This document shows positions 35,428 to 45,099 of a DNA stretch of 64,000 nucleotides, in pieces; position 1 is the first letter of the stretch, and each line of letters opens with the position of its first letter. The stretch is from positions 1-64,000 of the forward strand of contig NZ_RZNJ01000007.1 in assembly GCF_003994485.1 (NCBI RefSeq), in the 5' to 3' direction. The DNA is from Arsenicitalea aurantiaca (GTDB taxonomy: Bacteria; Pseudomonadota; Alphaproteobacteria; Rhizobiales; Devosiaceae). The notes under the pieces are model-generated. The model made no database searches. It worked only from the letters and a program-made list of their open reading frames with translations, and was not told where the DNA came from. Made by a program: the position numbers and the translations under genes.

Positions 35428-37712
35428 TGTTGCGCCGTGACTTGAGTATCGTGTCGTCACTGCGCCTGGCCGGCCTTGGCTTGGGGCTCGCCATGGGCAT
35501 GGCAAGCGCCGCTTTTGCCCAGGGCCTCGTGCCCCCGGGCTTCTTCGATCGGGTACCGCCCGGCACCGGCGGGCAGGCCGCGATCGAGGCCGATATCCTC
35601 AGCTATGACGGCCGTACGCAGACCATCAGCGCCGAAGGCGGCGTGGTGATGGTCTATGAAGGCTATACCGCCCGCGGCGACCGCGTCGTCTACAATCAGG
35701 GTTCGGGCGAGGTGCGGCTCGTCGGCAATGTGGTCGTGCTCGATCCGGACGGCAATCGCTACGAGGCGGACAGCGTCGAGGTGACGGGCGGCATGCGGCA
35801 GGCCTTCCTGCGGTCGCTGACGATCACGACCGCCGACGGCGCAAGGATCACCGCCGAAGACGTGCGCTATGCCGACGCCCTCGAGACGATCCTGACTGAG
35901 GCGACCTACTCCCCCTGCGGGCTCTGCATCGACAGCAAGGGGCGCCGCATCGGCTGGTCGGTGAAGGCTGCGCGCATCGTCTATGACCGCGAGAACGCGA
36001 CGATCGCCCTCGACGAGCCGCAGCTCTCGCTGCTCGGGGTTCCGGTTGCGTGGCTGCCCTTTCTCGTGCTGCCCGATCCCAGCCAGCCGCGGCTGACTGG
36101 CTTCCGCACCCCGCAGATCGCTTTTGACGAGCAGACCGGCGCATCGCTCGAAGTGCCCTATGCGGTCGCACTGGGGGCCGATACCGATCTCGTCTTCTCT
36201 CCCAGGCTGATGTCCCGACAGGGCCTGCTGCTCGGAGCCGAAGTGGTGCATCGCTTCGCCTTCGGCGAGGTGGATGCCAAGGCCCATGGGGTCTATCAGC
36301 TCGACCCCGACGCTTTCGCGGGCGAATTGGGGGATCGCGAATGGCGCGGGGCGATCCAGACGTCTGGCCGGTTCACCCCCGCCGAGACCTGGACCGCGGG
36401 CTGGACCCACACTGCGTTTTCGGATGCAGGCTTCCTGCCCGATTACAGGCTCTCGGAAGACGACTATGTGGTAAACGAGATCTACGCGACGCATCTGAGC
36501 CGCGACCATTATCTCGACGCTCGGGTGCAGGATTTCCTCTTGCTGGGCGAAGATGTCAGCGGAGCCGACCAGGCCGGACAGGGCCGCGCCCTCCCCGTGA
36601 TCCGCGGCGCGAGCGTGACCGACCTGCCCGATGGCTGGGGGCAGCTGCGGCTCAATGGCAGGCTGCTCGCTGTCGATCGCAGCGCCGATCACATCGTGAC
36701 TGCCAATGGCGTCGACTATGTGCTCGGCCATGAGGGGCGCAAGGTGCATGTGGCGCTCGAAGGCGCGTGGCAGAACCAGTATGTCGTTCCGGGCGGCGTG
36801 CTCGCGACGCCCTATCTGGGGCTGCGCGCGGACGCGGCAAGCTATGACGGCGCGGGCGGGGATTTCAGCGGCAGCGAGGTTTCGCTCCTCGAGGCGACGC
36901 CGATCGCGGCGATCGACGTGCGCTGGCCGCTCGTTGCGCGCAACGGCCTCGACAGCCATTTGCTCGAGCCCATCGCGCAGCTCGCCTATCGCGGGAGCGC
37001 GACGAGCCCCGTCGGCATCACCAATGACGATGCCCAGAGCTTCGTCTTCGATGACACGAACCTCTTTTCCTACAATCGCTTTTCCGGCTTCGACAGGCAG
37101 GAGACCGGGCTCAGGGCGACGCTGGGCGGGCGCTATCTCGCCAATTTCGCCGATGGGACCTGGCTCGAGCTGATCGGCGGGCAATCCTTCCATCTGGCGG
37201 GCGAGAACGCGTTCGCCGAAGCGGATCCGGCGCTTACCGGGGTCGGCAGCGGGCTTGCGGGGGATGCGTCCTATATCGTGCTCGGGGCACGCGGCGCGCC
37301 TGTTGCAGGCACGATGCTCGGGGCGAAGGTGCAGCTCGATCCGGCCGATGCGCGGATCGCGCGGGCGGGGCTCGGGGCGGCCTATGAGCGCGACGGCTAT
37401 GCGGCCGGGGTCGATTATCTCTACCGCCCCGCCGATTCGGCGCTCGGGCAGGACGAGGACCAGCACGAGATAGCCGGACGCGTCGGCGCGCCGCTGCCGA
37501 TCGACTATTGGCGCGCGACGGCCGGGCTCGCCTGGGACCTCAGCGCGCAGACCTGGCTGGAAGCCAATGCGGGGCTCGTCTATGATGACGGCTATCTCGA
37601 ATTCGGGGCGGAGGGGACGATCACGGGTCCGACCCATCGCACGCCGGACGATTTGCGGTATACGGTCAACTTCCGGCTCAAGAGCCCATCGGGCGACGTT
37701 CTGGGCTTCTGA
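35427..37712 (+). CDS. lptD: LPS-assembly outer-membrane protein LptD
   Basis: The outer-membrane plug-barrel that inserts LPS into the outer leaflet. The 761-residue protein begins with a signal peptide (ending AAFAQG, about residue 33), then an OstA-like beta-jellyroll (about 45-190: YDGRTQTISAEGGVVMVYEG, YNQGSGEVRLVGNVVVLDPD) with a SPCGLC pair that may form the disulfide needed for function, and then a C-terminal 26-strand-type barrel ending with a Phe-terminated strand (LKSPSGDVLGF). Overlaps the lptG stop by one base; a GTG one codon earlier is possible. The barrel-partner lipoprotein lptE is not seen in the window. Confidence 0.94.
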   Translation: MLRRDLSIVSSLRLAGLGLGLAMGMASAAFAQGLVPPGFFDRVPPGTGGQAAIEADILSYDGRTQTISAEGGVVMVYEGYTARGDRVVYNQGSGEVRLVGNVVVLDPDGNRYEADSVEVTGGMRQAFLRSLTITTADGARITAEDVRYADALETILTEATYSPCGLCIDSKGRRIGWSVKAARIVYDRENATIALDEPQLSLLGVPVAWLPFLVLPDPSQPRLTGFRTPQIAFDEQTGASLEVPYAVALGADTDLVFSPRLMSRQGLLLGAEVVHRFAFGEVDAKAHGVYQLDPDAFAGELGDREWRGAIQTSGRFTPAETWTAGWTHTAFSDAGFLPDYRLSEDDYVVNEIYATHLSRDHYLDARVQDFLLLGEDVSGADQAGQGRALPVIRGASVTDLPDGWGQLRLNGRLLAVDRSADHIVTANGVDYVLGHEGRKVHVALEGAWQNQYVVPGGVLATPYLGLRADAASYDGAGGDFSGSEVSLLEATPIAAIDVRWPLVARNGLDSHLLEPIAQLAYRGSATSPVGITNDDAQSFVFDDTNLFSYNRFSGFDRQETGLRATLGGRYLANFADGTWLELIGGQSFHLAGENAFAEADPALTGVGSGLAGDASYIVLGARGAPVAGTMLGAKVQLDPADARIARAGLGAAYERDGYAAGVDYLYRPADSALGQDEDQHEIAGRVGAPLPIDYWRATAGLAWDLSAQTWLEANAGLVYDDGYLEFGAEGTITGPTHRTPDDLRYTVNFRLKSPSGDVLGF

Positions 37713-37797
37713 CGCGGGCGGGCTGCTCCGGCACACGGATTTTGGCCGCATTTCTGGACAACAGAGTCGCCTTCAAACGGGCACTCAAACGATTGGG

Positions 37798-38700
37798 ATG
37801 ACGATCATGGTTCGCATGCTGGCCGCTCTGGCTCTGAGCCTCACGATGATGATGGGGATGGCCGTTCCGGCGAGCGCCGCGAGCGTGGTTGCTTCGGTCA
37901 ACGAGCAGCCGATCACAGACCTTCAGCTGAACGCGCGGCTTCGGCTCTACGAGCTCGAGGGGCGCAGCGGGCGCAATGCGGCGCGCGACGAGCTGATCAA
38001 CGAGGCGCTGCAGATGCAGGAAGCCCGCCGGCTGGGCATCGAAGTCACCGATGCCGAGGTGAGCCAGGCCATCCTCAACGTCGCGCGGAACCTGCGCGTC
38101 AGCCCCGAAAACCTGCGCGAGATCCTGAGCTCGCGCGGCGTCAACATCTCGACCCTGCAGGACCGCATGCGCGCTGCCATCGCCTGGAGCAAGGTGACGC
38201 AGGCGGCCGTTGTGCCGCGCGTGCAGATTTCGGATGTCGAGCTCGAGCAGCGCGCCGTGGGCCAGGTCAGCGAGGCCAACAGCTTCGACTATATCCTCAA
38301 GGAAGTGCTCTTCATCATGCCGGGCGGCCAGGGCAATGCCAGCGCCCGCACGGCCGAGGCCAATCGCTACCGCTCGAGCTTTGCGGGCTGCGACACCGCA
38401 GTGCAGCGCTCGCTGAACTTCACCGACGCGGCGGTGCGCGACATCGGCCGGCGGCATGCAACGCAGCTGCCCGAGGCGATTGCGAGCGAACTGGCCGGCA
38501 TCAATGTCGGCGGCATCACCCGTCCTCGTGTGGTCGAGAACGGCGTGTCCATGCTTGCCGTCTGCCAGAAGGCGCAGGCGCGTGACACGACCTTCATCAA
38601 GAACCAGCTTCGCCAGGAAGTGGGCAACGAGCAGCTGCGCGCCGAAGCCGACAAGTACCTCGCCGAGGTCCGTTCGCGCTCCAATATCGTCATCCGCTGA
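37798..38700 (+). CDS. SurA-like periplasmic chaperone / PPIase-type protein
   Basis: A 300-residue exported protein following lptD, the usual place of surA. A signal peptide (about residues 1-24, MAVPASAA) precedes a SurA N-terminal domain: SVVASVNEQPITDLQLNARL, ARDELINEALQMQEARRLGI, DAEVSQAILNVARNLRV. The C-terminal half (FDYILKEVLFIMPGG to ITRPRVVENGVSMLAVCQKA) looks like one diverged parvulin-like domain, so prolyl isomerase activity is uncertain. It would escort outer-membrane proteins such as LptD through the periplasm. Start at 37,798; an ATG three codons on is also possible. Confidence 0.85.
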   Translation: MTIMVRMLAALALSLTMMMGMAVPASAASVVASVNEQPITDLQLNARLRLYELEGRSGRNAARDELINEALQMQEARRLGIEVTDAEVSQAILNVARNLRVSPENLREILSSRGVNISTLQDRMRAAIAWSKVTQAAVVPRVQISDVELEQRAVGQVSEANSFDYILKEVLFIMPGGQGNASARTAEANRYRSSFAGCDTAVQRSLNFTDAAVRDIGRRHATQLPEAIASELAGINVGGITRPRVVENGVSMLAVCQKAQARDTTFIKNQLRQEVGNEQLRAEADKYLAEVRSRSNIVIR

Positions 38701-38712
38701 TCGGACGCTTTC

Positions 38713-39726
38713 ATGATCGATGACCATGCGGCGCCCCTGGCCGTCAGCATGGGCGAGCCGGCGGGGATCGGGCCGGACCTGATCCTCAGACTGTTCAGCG
38801 AACGCAAGGGCGGCGAGGTGCCGCCCTTCATCGTTTACGGCAACGCCCAGTTTCTGCGCGAGCGCGCAAGCCGCCTCGGGCTCTCCATCGAAATCGTCGG
38901 TGCGCGGCCTGGCGCGGCGGGCGTGATCTTTCCCCATGCCCTGCCGGTCTGCGATGTCGAAGGCGATGTTCCGGACACCCCCGGGGAGCCGCAGGCGGGC
39001 TCGGCAAGCGTCGTGATCGAGGCGATCGCGGCGGCTGTTGCCGATACGCGGGCGGGCGCGTGCCGTGCCGTCGTCACCGCGCCGATCCACAAGGCGGCCC
39101 TCTATGGTGCCGGCTTCAGCCATCCGGGCCATACCGAATACCTCGCAGCCCTCTGCGCCACGGATGGCGTCACGCCGCTGCCCCTGATGATGCTCGCCCA
39201 TGAGGATCTGCGCGTCGTTCCGGCAACCATCCACGTGCCGCTTCACGAGGTGCCCAAGCTGATCACGACGGAACTCCTCATCGAAACCGGCCGCATCCTC
39301 TCGCGCGACCTCGCGCACCGCTTCGACATTGCGGTGCCCCGGATCGCCTTTGCGGGGCTCAACCCGCATGCGGGCGAAGCAGGCACGATCGGGCTCGAGG
39401 ATCGCGACATCATCGCGCCTGCCGTAGCGGCACTCGAGGAGGAAGGGATCGCCGTCCAGGGCCCCTTCCCCGCCGATACGCTCTTTTATCCGCCGCACTG
39501 GCGGCAGCACGACGCCATCGTCGCGATGTATCACGACCAGGCGCTGATCCCGATCAAGACCGTGGCGTTCGACAGCGCCGTCAACGTGACGCTGGGGCTG
39601 CCGATCGTCCGCACCTCGCCCGACCATGGCACAGCGTTCGACCTTGCCGGCACGGGACGTGGCTCTGCCGCCAGCTTCCGCGCCGCGCTCAAACTGGCCG
39701 ACAGGATGGCGGAGGCGGGCCGATGA
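38713..39726 (+). CDS. pdxA: 4-hydroxythreonine-4-phosphate dehydrogenase
   Basis: PdxA oxidises 4-phospho-hydroxythreonine in the DXP-dependent pathway to pyridoxal phosphate. The 337-residue protein has the family signposts [35 protein letters not shown] with the metal-binding His, [11 protein letters not shown] and the closing [18 protein letters not shown]. It starts 12 bases after the SurA-like gene and its stop overlaps rsmA (ATGA), the arrangement seen in many Proteobacteria. Confidence 0.96.
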   Translation: MIDDHAAPLAVSMGEPAGIGPDLILRLFSERKGGEVPPFIVYGNAQFLRERASRLGLSIEIVGARPGAAGVIFPHALPVCDVEGDVPDTPGEPQAGSASVVIEAIAAAVADTRAGACRAVVTAPIHKAALYGAGFSHPGHTEYLAALCATDGVTPLPLMMLAHEDLRVVPATIHVPLHEVPKLITTELLIETGRILSRDLAHRFDIAVPRIAFAGLNPHAGEAGTIGLEDRDIIAPAVAALEEEGIAVQGPFPADTLFYPPHWRQHDAIVAMYHDQALIPIKTVAFDSAVNVTLGLPIVRTSPDHGTAFDLAGTGRGSAASFRAALKLADRMAEAGR

Positions 39727-40571
39727 GCCGCATCGACGATCTGCCGCCCCTACGCGAGGTGATCGCCACGCACGGGCTGATGGCCAAGAAGGCGCTGGGG
39801 CAGAATTTCCTCTTCGATCTCAACCTTACCGCGCGCATTGCCCGTGTCGCGGGCCCGCTCGAGGGCGTGACGGTGATCGAGGTCGGCCCCGGACCGGGCG
39901 GGCTGACGCGCGCGCTGCTGGCCGAGGGCGCCGGCAAGGTGATCGCGATCGAGCGCGATGCGCGGGCCCTGCCCGTGCTGGCGGAAATTTCGGCGGCCTA
40001 TCCCGGCCGGCTGGAAGTGATCGAGGGCGATGCGCTTGAGATCGACTACGCCGCCCTCGCCTCCGGACCGACGCGGATCGTCGCCAACCTGCCCTACAAC
40101 ATCGCGACCCCGCTTCTGACAGGCTGGCTCGCCGCCAATCCCTGGCCGCCCTATTTCGAGAGCCTGACGCTGATGTTCCAGCGCGAGGTCGCCGAACGGA
40201 TCGTCGCGAAACCGGGCGACAAGCCATTCGGGCGGCTGGGCGTACTTGCCGGCTGGCGGACCGAGGCGAGGATCGCGTTCAATGTCGACCGCAACGCCTT
40301 CACCCCGCCCCCGAAAGTGACCTCGTCGATCGTGCATCTGAAGCCCCGTCCTGTCGATCCGGCGCTTGGCGTTCGGGATGTCGAGACGGTGACGAAGGCC
40401 GCCTTCGGGCAGCGGCGGAAGATGGTGCGGCAGAGCCTCAAATCGCTCGGGGTGCCCGTCGAAGGCCTGCTCGAGGCCGCCGGGCTCAAGGGCGACGAGC
40501 GCGCCGAAGACCTGCCGATCTCCGCATTTCTTGCGATGGCGCAGGCGCTCGGACCCCTGCGGCGGGGCTGA
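39723..40571 (+). CDS. rsmA: 16S rRNA dimethyladenosine transferase
   Basis: RsmA (KsgA) dimethylates two adjacent adenosines near the 3' end of 16S rRNA. The 282-residue protein shows [20 protein letters not shown], the SAM site [16 protein letters not shown], and the catalytic [11 protein letters not shown]. Start overlaps the pdxA stop. It is the last gene of the lptF operon and is convergent with gmk, only 9 bases apart. Loss of this enzyme gives kasugamycin resistance in E. coli. Confidence 0.96.
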   Translation: MSRIDDLPPLREVIATHGLMAKKALGQNFLFDLNLTARIARVAGPLEGVTVIEVGPGPGGLTRALLAEGAGKVIAIERDARALPVLAEISAAYPGRLEVIEGDALEIDYAALASGPTRIVANLPYNIATPLLTGWLAANPWPPYFESLTLMFQREVAERIVAKPGDKPFGRLGVLAGWRTEARIAFNVDRNAFTPPPKVTSSIVHLKPRPVDPALGVRDVETVTKAAFGQRRKMVRQSLKSLGVPVEGLLEAAGLKGDERAEDLPISAFLAMAQALGPLRRG

Positions 40572-40580
40572 CCGGACTTC

Positions 40581-41219
40581 TCAAAGAGAATCGATCTGGT
40601 TCTGCAAGTCCTTGACGAAATTATCCAATTGCGTCAGGCGCCGACGTTCCAGCCGGGCAGAGGCGAGGATGGAGCGCACCTTCTGGGTGGAGTTCTCCAG
40701 ATCCTCATTGACGATTATGTAGTCGTATTCGTTGTAGTGGGCCATTTCGAGCTTGGCGTTGCGCAGGCGCTTTTCGATCGTCCCCACACTGTCCTGCGCC
40801 CTGCGCTCGAGCCGGGCGCGCAGCTCCTTGATCGAGGGCGGCAGGATGAAGACCGTCACCATGTCCGCGCGGCACCGCTGGTAAAGCTGCAGCGTGCCCT
40901 GATAGTCGATGTCGAACAGGATATCATTGCCGGCCGCGAGCTGCTCTTCGACATGCGCCCGAGGCGTGCCGTAGAAATTGCCGTGCACTTCGGCGGATTC
41001 CAGCAATTCCCCGTCCTGGCGCATGCGCTCATAGGTCGGGACGTCGATGAAATGGTAGTGCTTGCCGTCAACCTCGTCGGTGCGGCGGGCGCGGGTGGTG
41101 ACCGATACCGAAAGCCTGATGTTCGGATCCTGACCGAAAAGCGTGCGCGAGATGGACGATTTGCCCGCCCCGGATGGCGATGCGATGACCAGCATGACGC
41201 CGCGGCGTGCGAACTCCAT
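40581..41219 (-). CDS. gmk: Guanylate kinase
   Basis: Phosphorylates GMP to GDP. The 212-residue protein has the P-loop ASPSGAGKSSISRTL near the N-terminus, LSVSVTTRARRTDEVDGKHY for GMP binding, and the DIDYQGTLQLYQR Walker B-like segment. It is the last gene of the fabD-fabG-acpP-fabF-mltG-yicC-gmk run and lies 8 bases after yicC, a conserved neighbour pair in Proteobacteria. Confidence 0.96.
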   Translation of the reverse strand: MEFARRGVMLVIASPSGAGKSSISRTLFGQDPNIRLSVSVTTRARRTDEVDGKHYHFIDVPTYERMRQDGELLESAEVHGNFYGTPRAHVEEQLAAGNDILFDIDYQGTLQLYQRCRADMVTVFILPPSIKELRARLERRAQDSVGTIEKRLRNAKLEMAHYNEYDYIIVNEDLENSTQKVRSILASARLERRRLTQLDNFVKDLQNQIDSL

Positions 41220-41227
41220 CTGTGCCC

Positions 41228-42130
41228 CTATTCGATGTTCTGGATCTGCTCTCGTAGTTGATCGATCGCCGCCTTCAGGTCAAGCCCGATGGCCGTCAGT
41301 TCCACCGCGCTCGCCTTGCTGCAGAGGGTATTGGCCTCGCGGTTGAACTCCTGCGAGAGGAAGTCGAGCTTGCGCCCGATCGCGCCGCCACCGGCGAGAA
41401 GCTGGCGGGCCGCAGCGACATGGGCCGAGAGCCGATCGAGCTCCTCCCTGATGTCGGCTTTCGTCGCGAGGAGAAGCGCCTCCTGCGCTAGCCGCTCCTC
41501 CCCGATCTCTCCTACCGTGCCGAGAAGGTCCGCGATCTGGGTTCGAAGCCGCTCGAGCACCACCTCCCGCGCGCCGGCGGGGTGGGCTTCCGCCGCTGCG
41601 GTCAGAGCTTCGATGGTGTCGAGATGCGCTGCGATCACCGGCAGCAGGCGCGCGCCCTCTTCCCGGCGGCTGGTGACGAGGCCGGCAATAGCTTCACCCG
41701 CGACGGCCAGCACCGCCCTATCGATTTCGGCCTCAACCGCATCGTCGAGACGCGCTTCGCTCAGTTCTAATACGCCCGGCAGCGCCAGGATCGCCTCAGG
41801 CGTGGACTTTGCGAGATCGAGCCGGCGATTGAGGGCGGTGATCGCCGCGATCACCGTTTCGAGCGCCCGCGGGTTGACGATGACATCGCCACCGGCTGTC
41901 CGCCGCTCGACCGACAGGGAGAGATTAATCGCGCCGCGCGTGAACGCCGTGCCAAGCAGGCGGCGGAGTTCGGGCTCGAGCCGCTCGAGGCCCGCCGGCA
42001 GGCGAAGCCTTATGTCCAGCCCGCGGGCGTTGACCGAACGGATTTCGCAGGCAATCGCCACGCCTGCCCGCTCCGCGCCCGCGCGACCATAGCCGGTCAT
42101 GCTGGCGGGAGGCGTGGCAGCGGAGCCCAT
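41228..42130 (-). CDS. yicC: YicC family endoribonuclease
   Basis: The 300-residue YicC protein belongs to the YicC/YloC family, whose E. coli member cleaves RNA and affects small-RNA stability. The N-terminal domain shows MTGYGRAGAERAGVAIACEI and RSVNARGLDIRLRLPAGLER, the C-terminal DUF1732 domain shows REELDRLSAHVAAARQLLAG and GRKLDFLSQEFNREANTLCS. The ATG at 42,130 or a GTG at 42,136 overlapping the mltG stop may be used; either way translation is likely coupled to mltG. Confidence 0.9.
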   Translation of the reverse strand: MGSAATPPASMTGYGRAGAERAGVAIACEIRSVNARGLDIRLRLPAGLERLEPELRRLLGTAFTRGAINLSLSVERRTAGGDVIVNPRALETVIAAITALNRRLDLAKSTPEAILALPGVLELSEARLDDAVEAEIDRAVLAVAGEAIAGLVTSRREEGARLLPVIAAHLDTIEALTAAAEAHPAGAREVVLERLRTQIADLLGTVGEIGEERLAQEALLLATKADIREELDRLSAHVAAARQLLAGGGAIGRKLDFLSQEFNREANTLCSKASAVELTAIGLDLKAAIDQLREQIQNIE

Positions 42131-42132
42131 AG

Positions 42133-43275
42133 TCACGGAGCGGCGTCTTCGAGGACTTCGGCCGGCACGTCCTCGCCCGCTTCGGCGGCCTCGGCTGCCT
42201 CCACCGCATCGCGGGCGGCGTTGGATTCCTGCTCGGCGGCGCTGGCGCGCTCGGCTTCGATCCGACGCCAGTTGGCGACGTTCTGGCGATGCTCGGCATA
42301 GGTCCGCGCAAAGGCGTGCCCGCCCGTGCCATCGGCGACGAAGTAGAGATATTCGGTCTCGTCGGGATTGGCCGCTGCACGGAGCGATTCGATGCCGGGA
42401 TTGGCGATCGGGGTCGGGGGCAGCCGATCGATCTGATAGGTGTTGTAAGGCGTGCGCTCGTCGATCTCGGAGCGCCTCAGGCCGCGCCCGAGCGTCCCCT
42501 GCCCCTGGGTGATCCCGTAGATGATGGTCGGATCGGACTGCAGGCGCATGCCGCGGCGAAGCCGGTTGACGAAGACGGACGCCACCTGGCGACGCTCGTC
42601 GGCAACGCCGGTTTCCTTCTCGATGATCGAGGCGAGGATGACCAGTTCCTCGGGCGTTTCGATCGGCAGGTCCGGATCGCGGCTCTCCCAGATGTCCGCC
42701 AGCGCTGCGGCATGGGCTTCCTGCATCTTCTCGAGGACGGAGGCGCGGGTGTTGTTGCGGTCGTAATTGTAGGTCTGGGGCAGGATGGTGCCCTCAGCGG
42801 GCAGGCTCGCGATCTCGCCGACGAGATTGCTGTCGGCGTTGAGCCGCTCGACGACCTGCCAGGAGGTGAACCCCTCGGGGATCGTCACCGCATACTGGAT
42901 CGGGCTGCCCTCGGTCAGCTCGCGCAGGATATCGGACATACTCGCACCGGCCGGGATGCGGAATTCGCCAGCCTTGAGGTCGCCCTGACGGCGCAGCGCG
43001 AGGCTGCCGAGCTGGAAGATGTAGCGGTTGGAGATGATGCCCTGGTCCTGAAGACGCTGGGCGACCATGTTGAGCCCCGAGCCACGCTCCACCGTGAAGC
43101 TCGTATCCTCTGCGACCGAGCTGGCCGAATAGAATTGCTGTGCCCCGAACAGCACCGCGCCGCCGGCAAGCAGCATGCCGATGACGATCAGCGTCAGGAG
43201 CGCATTCAGGATTTCGAGGAAGCCGTTGCGCCTGCGCCGTGGCTTTTTTTCGCGCTTCTGCTGGCGGTCGTTCAT
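42133..43275 (-). CDS. mltG: Endolytic peptidoglycan transglycosylase MltG
   Basis: MltG cuts nascent glycan strands and is thought to set their length at the inner membrane. The 380-residue protein has a short basic cytoplasmic N-terminus, one span (about 20-45, LLTLIVIGMLLAGGAVLF), a LysM-like region and the YceG domain with the catalytic Glu in ASIIEKETGVADERRQVASV and FVNRLRRGMRLQSDPTIIYG. The C-terminal 40 residues are Ala/Glu-rich (AAEAAEAGEDVPAEVLEDAA). It sits between fabF and yicC, as in many Rhizobiales. Confidence 0.93.
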   Translation of the reverse strand: MNDRQQKREKKPRRRRNGFLEILNALLTLIVIGMLLAGGAVLFGAQQFYSASSVAEDTSFTVERGSGLNMVAQRLQDQGIISNRYIFQLGSLALRRQGDLKAGEFRIPAGASMSDILRELTEGSPIQYAVTIPEGFTSWQVVERLNADSNLVGEIASLPAEGTILPQTYNYDRNNTRASVLEKMQEAHAAALADIWESRDPDLPIETPEELVILASIIEKETGVADERRQVASVFVNRLRRGMRLQSDPTIIYGITQGQGTLGRGLRRSEIDERTPYNTYQIDRLPPTPIANPGIESLRAAANPDETEYLYFVADGTGGHAFARTYAEHRQNVANWRRIEAERASAAEQESNAARDAVEAAEAAEAGEDVPAEVLEDAAP

Positions 43276-43360
43276 CGTGGGGCAAACCTCTTCATGGTGC
43301 GCGACACTCGGCGGCGGACCGTGCAGATTTCAAGGCAGGATGGCCCGAATATGGCGGTGT

Positions 43361-44629
43361 TCAGTTCACCCTGCGGAAGATCAGCGACGCGTTGGTGCCG
43401 CCAAAGCCGAAGGAGTTGGAGAGCGCCACGTCGATCGTGCGCTTGCGCGCGGTATTGGGGACGAGGTCGATCTCGGTCTCGACCGATGGATTGTCGAGAT
43501 TGATGGTCGGCGGCGCTACCCCATCGCGCATCGCAAGGAGCGAGAAGATCGCTTCGGCCGAGCCGGCGGCGCCGAGCAGGTGGCCGATGGCCGATTTGGT
43601 CGAGCTCATCGAGGCCTTGCCGGCGGCATCGCCCAAAAGGCGCGTAACGGCGCCGAGCTCGATCTCGTCCCCGAGCGGGGTCGAGGTGCCATGAGCGTTG
43701 ATGTAGTCGATGTCGCCGGCCGAAATGCCGGCGCGCTTGAGCGCGGCCTGCATGCAGCGATATCCGCCATCGCCGTCGGGCGAAGGCGCGGTGATGTGGT
43801 AGGCATCGCCCGAAAGGCCGTAGCCGATGAGCTCGCCATAAATCTTGGCGCCACGGGCCTTGGCCCGCTCGTAGTCTTCGAGCACGACGATACCGGCACC
43901 CTCGCCCATCACGAAGCCGTCGCGGTCCTTGTCATAGGGGCGCGAGGCCTTTTCGGGGGCATCGTTGAAGCCGGTGGACAGCGCACGGCAGGCTGCGAAG
44001 CCGGCCATGGAGATCCGGTTGACCGGGCTCTCGGCGCCGCCCGCGACCATCACGTCGGCATCGCCGAGCGCGATCAGCCGGGCCGCGTCGCCAATGGCGT
44101 GCGCCCCGGTGGAGCAGGCAGTGACGACGGAATGGTTGGGACCCCTGAGGCCGAACCGGATCGAGACATGGCCAGAGGCCAGGTTGATCAGGCGACCGGG
44201 AATGAAGAAGGGGCTGATCCGGCGCGGCCCCTTTTCGTGCAGCGTCACGGAGGCATCGTAGATCCCCCCGACGCCGCCGATGCCCGAGCCGATCAGCACG
44301 CCGGTGCGTTCCTGCTCTTCGGGCGTGCGGGGCTCGACGCCGGCATCCGCTATGGCCTGCGTGGCCGCAGCCATCGCAAAGACGATGAACGGGTCGACCT
44401 TGCGCTGCTCCTTGGCCTCCATCCATTCGTCCGGATCGTACTTCCCCTCCGCATAGGCGCCGAGGGGAATACGACAGGCGATCTGGCAGGCGATGTCGTC
44501 CACCTGGAAATCATCGATGCGTTTCGCACCGCTCTTTCCGGCGAGGATATTGCTCCAGCTGGAGTCGATGCCGCAGCCCAACGGGCTGACCAACCCCATG
44601 CCGGTGACGACGACGCGGCGCAGTTCCAT
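43361..44629 (-). CDS. fabF: Beta-ketoacyl-ACP synthase II
   Basis: Condenses malonyl-ACP with acyl-ACP in type II fatty-acid elongation. The 422-residue thiolase-fold enzyme has the Cys-His-His triad: VTACSTGAHAIGDA, NAHGTSTPLGDEIEL and KSAIGHLLGAAGSAEAI. Directly follows acpP (23 bases), as in most bacteria, so carrier and condensing enzyme are made together. Length and start (MELRRVVVTGMGLVSPLG) are standard. Confidence 0.97.
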   Translation of the reverse strand: MELRRVVVTGMGLVSPLGCGIDSSWSNILAGKSGAKRIDDFQVDDIACQIACRIPLGAYAEGKYDPDEWMEAKEQRKVDPFIVFAMAAATQAIADAGVEPRTPEEQERTGVLIGSGIGGVGGIYDASVTLHEKGPRRISPFFIPGRLINLASGHVSIRFGLRGPNHSVVTACSTGAHAIGDAARLIALGDADVMVAGGAESPVNRISMAGFAACRALSTGFNDAPEKASRPYDKDRDGFVMGEGAGIVVLEDYERAKARGAKIYGELIGYGLSGDAYHITAPSPDGDGGYRCMQAALKRAGISAGDIDYINAHGTSTPLGDEIELGAVTRLLGDAAGKASMSSTKSAIGHLLGAAGSAEAIFSLLAMRDGVAPPTINLDNPSVETEIDLVPNTARKRTIDVALSNSFGFGGTNASLIFRRVN

Positions 44630-44652
44630 GCGATCGAACCCGGTAGCTCGTG

Positions 44653-44889
44653 TTAGCCGACGGCCTTGGTGAGGAAGGCGACCGCATCACCGAAGGTCTG
44701 GATACTTTCGGCGGCGTCATCGGGGATCTCGACCGAGAATTCTTCCTCGAACGCCATCACGAGCTCGACCTGATCGAGCGAGTCGGCGCCCAGGTCATCG
44801 ATGAAGCTGGCCTTCTCGGTGACTTTCTCCGCATCCACGTTGAGGTGTTCCACAACGATCTTGCGGACGCGATCAGCGATATCGCTCAT
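44653..44889 (-). CDS. acpP: Acyl carrier protein
   Basis: A 78-residue acidic four-helix carrier. The phosphopantetheine site is the Ser of [18 protein letters not shown] (Ser37). Helix I ([20 protein letters not shown]) and the C-terminal helix are as in the family. AAAGGAAAG precedes the ATG, a strong ribosome site expected for this abundant protein. The 210-base gap upstream probably holds its own promoter. Confidence 0.97.
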   Translation of the reverse strand: MSDIADRVRKIVVEHLNVDAEKVTEKASFIDDLGADSLDQVELVMAFEEEFSVEIPDDAAESIQTFGDAVAFLTKAVG

Positions 44890-45099
44890 ATTTACTTTCC
44901 TTTTAGCGGGCTATTGGTTCGTTGTTGTCTGCCCCGCGCTGCACGTGTGCACGACACGGGGACTATTCAAAACTGACTGTAGGCGGGCGCTTCGTTGCCC
45001 GCAAGTGAGCCGCTCGCCGTCGATCAGCGGCGGCAGTACCACACTTCCTATGGTTTGGCCATAATCGGCAAACTCGCCTTTTTCAAGCACATAGACGCT

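Noticed and set aside
35457-37751. 764-codon minus-strand frame across lptD
   Set aside because: Shadow of the LptD gene; Arg/Pro/His-rich translation, no domain.
37678-39627. 649-codon minus-strand frame across the SurA-like gene and pdxA
   Set aside because: Spans two real coupled genes on the other strand; its sequence is not protein-like.
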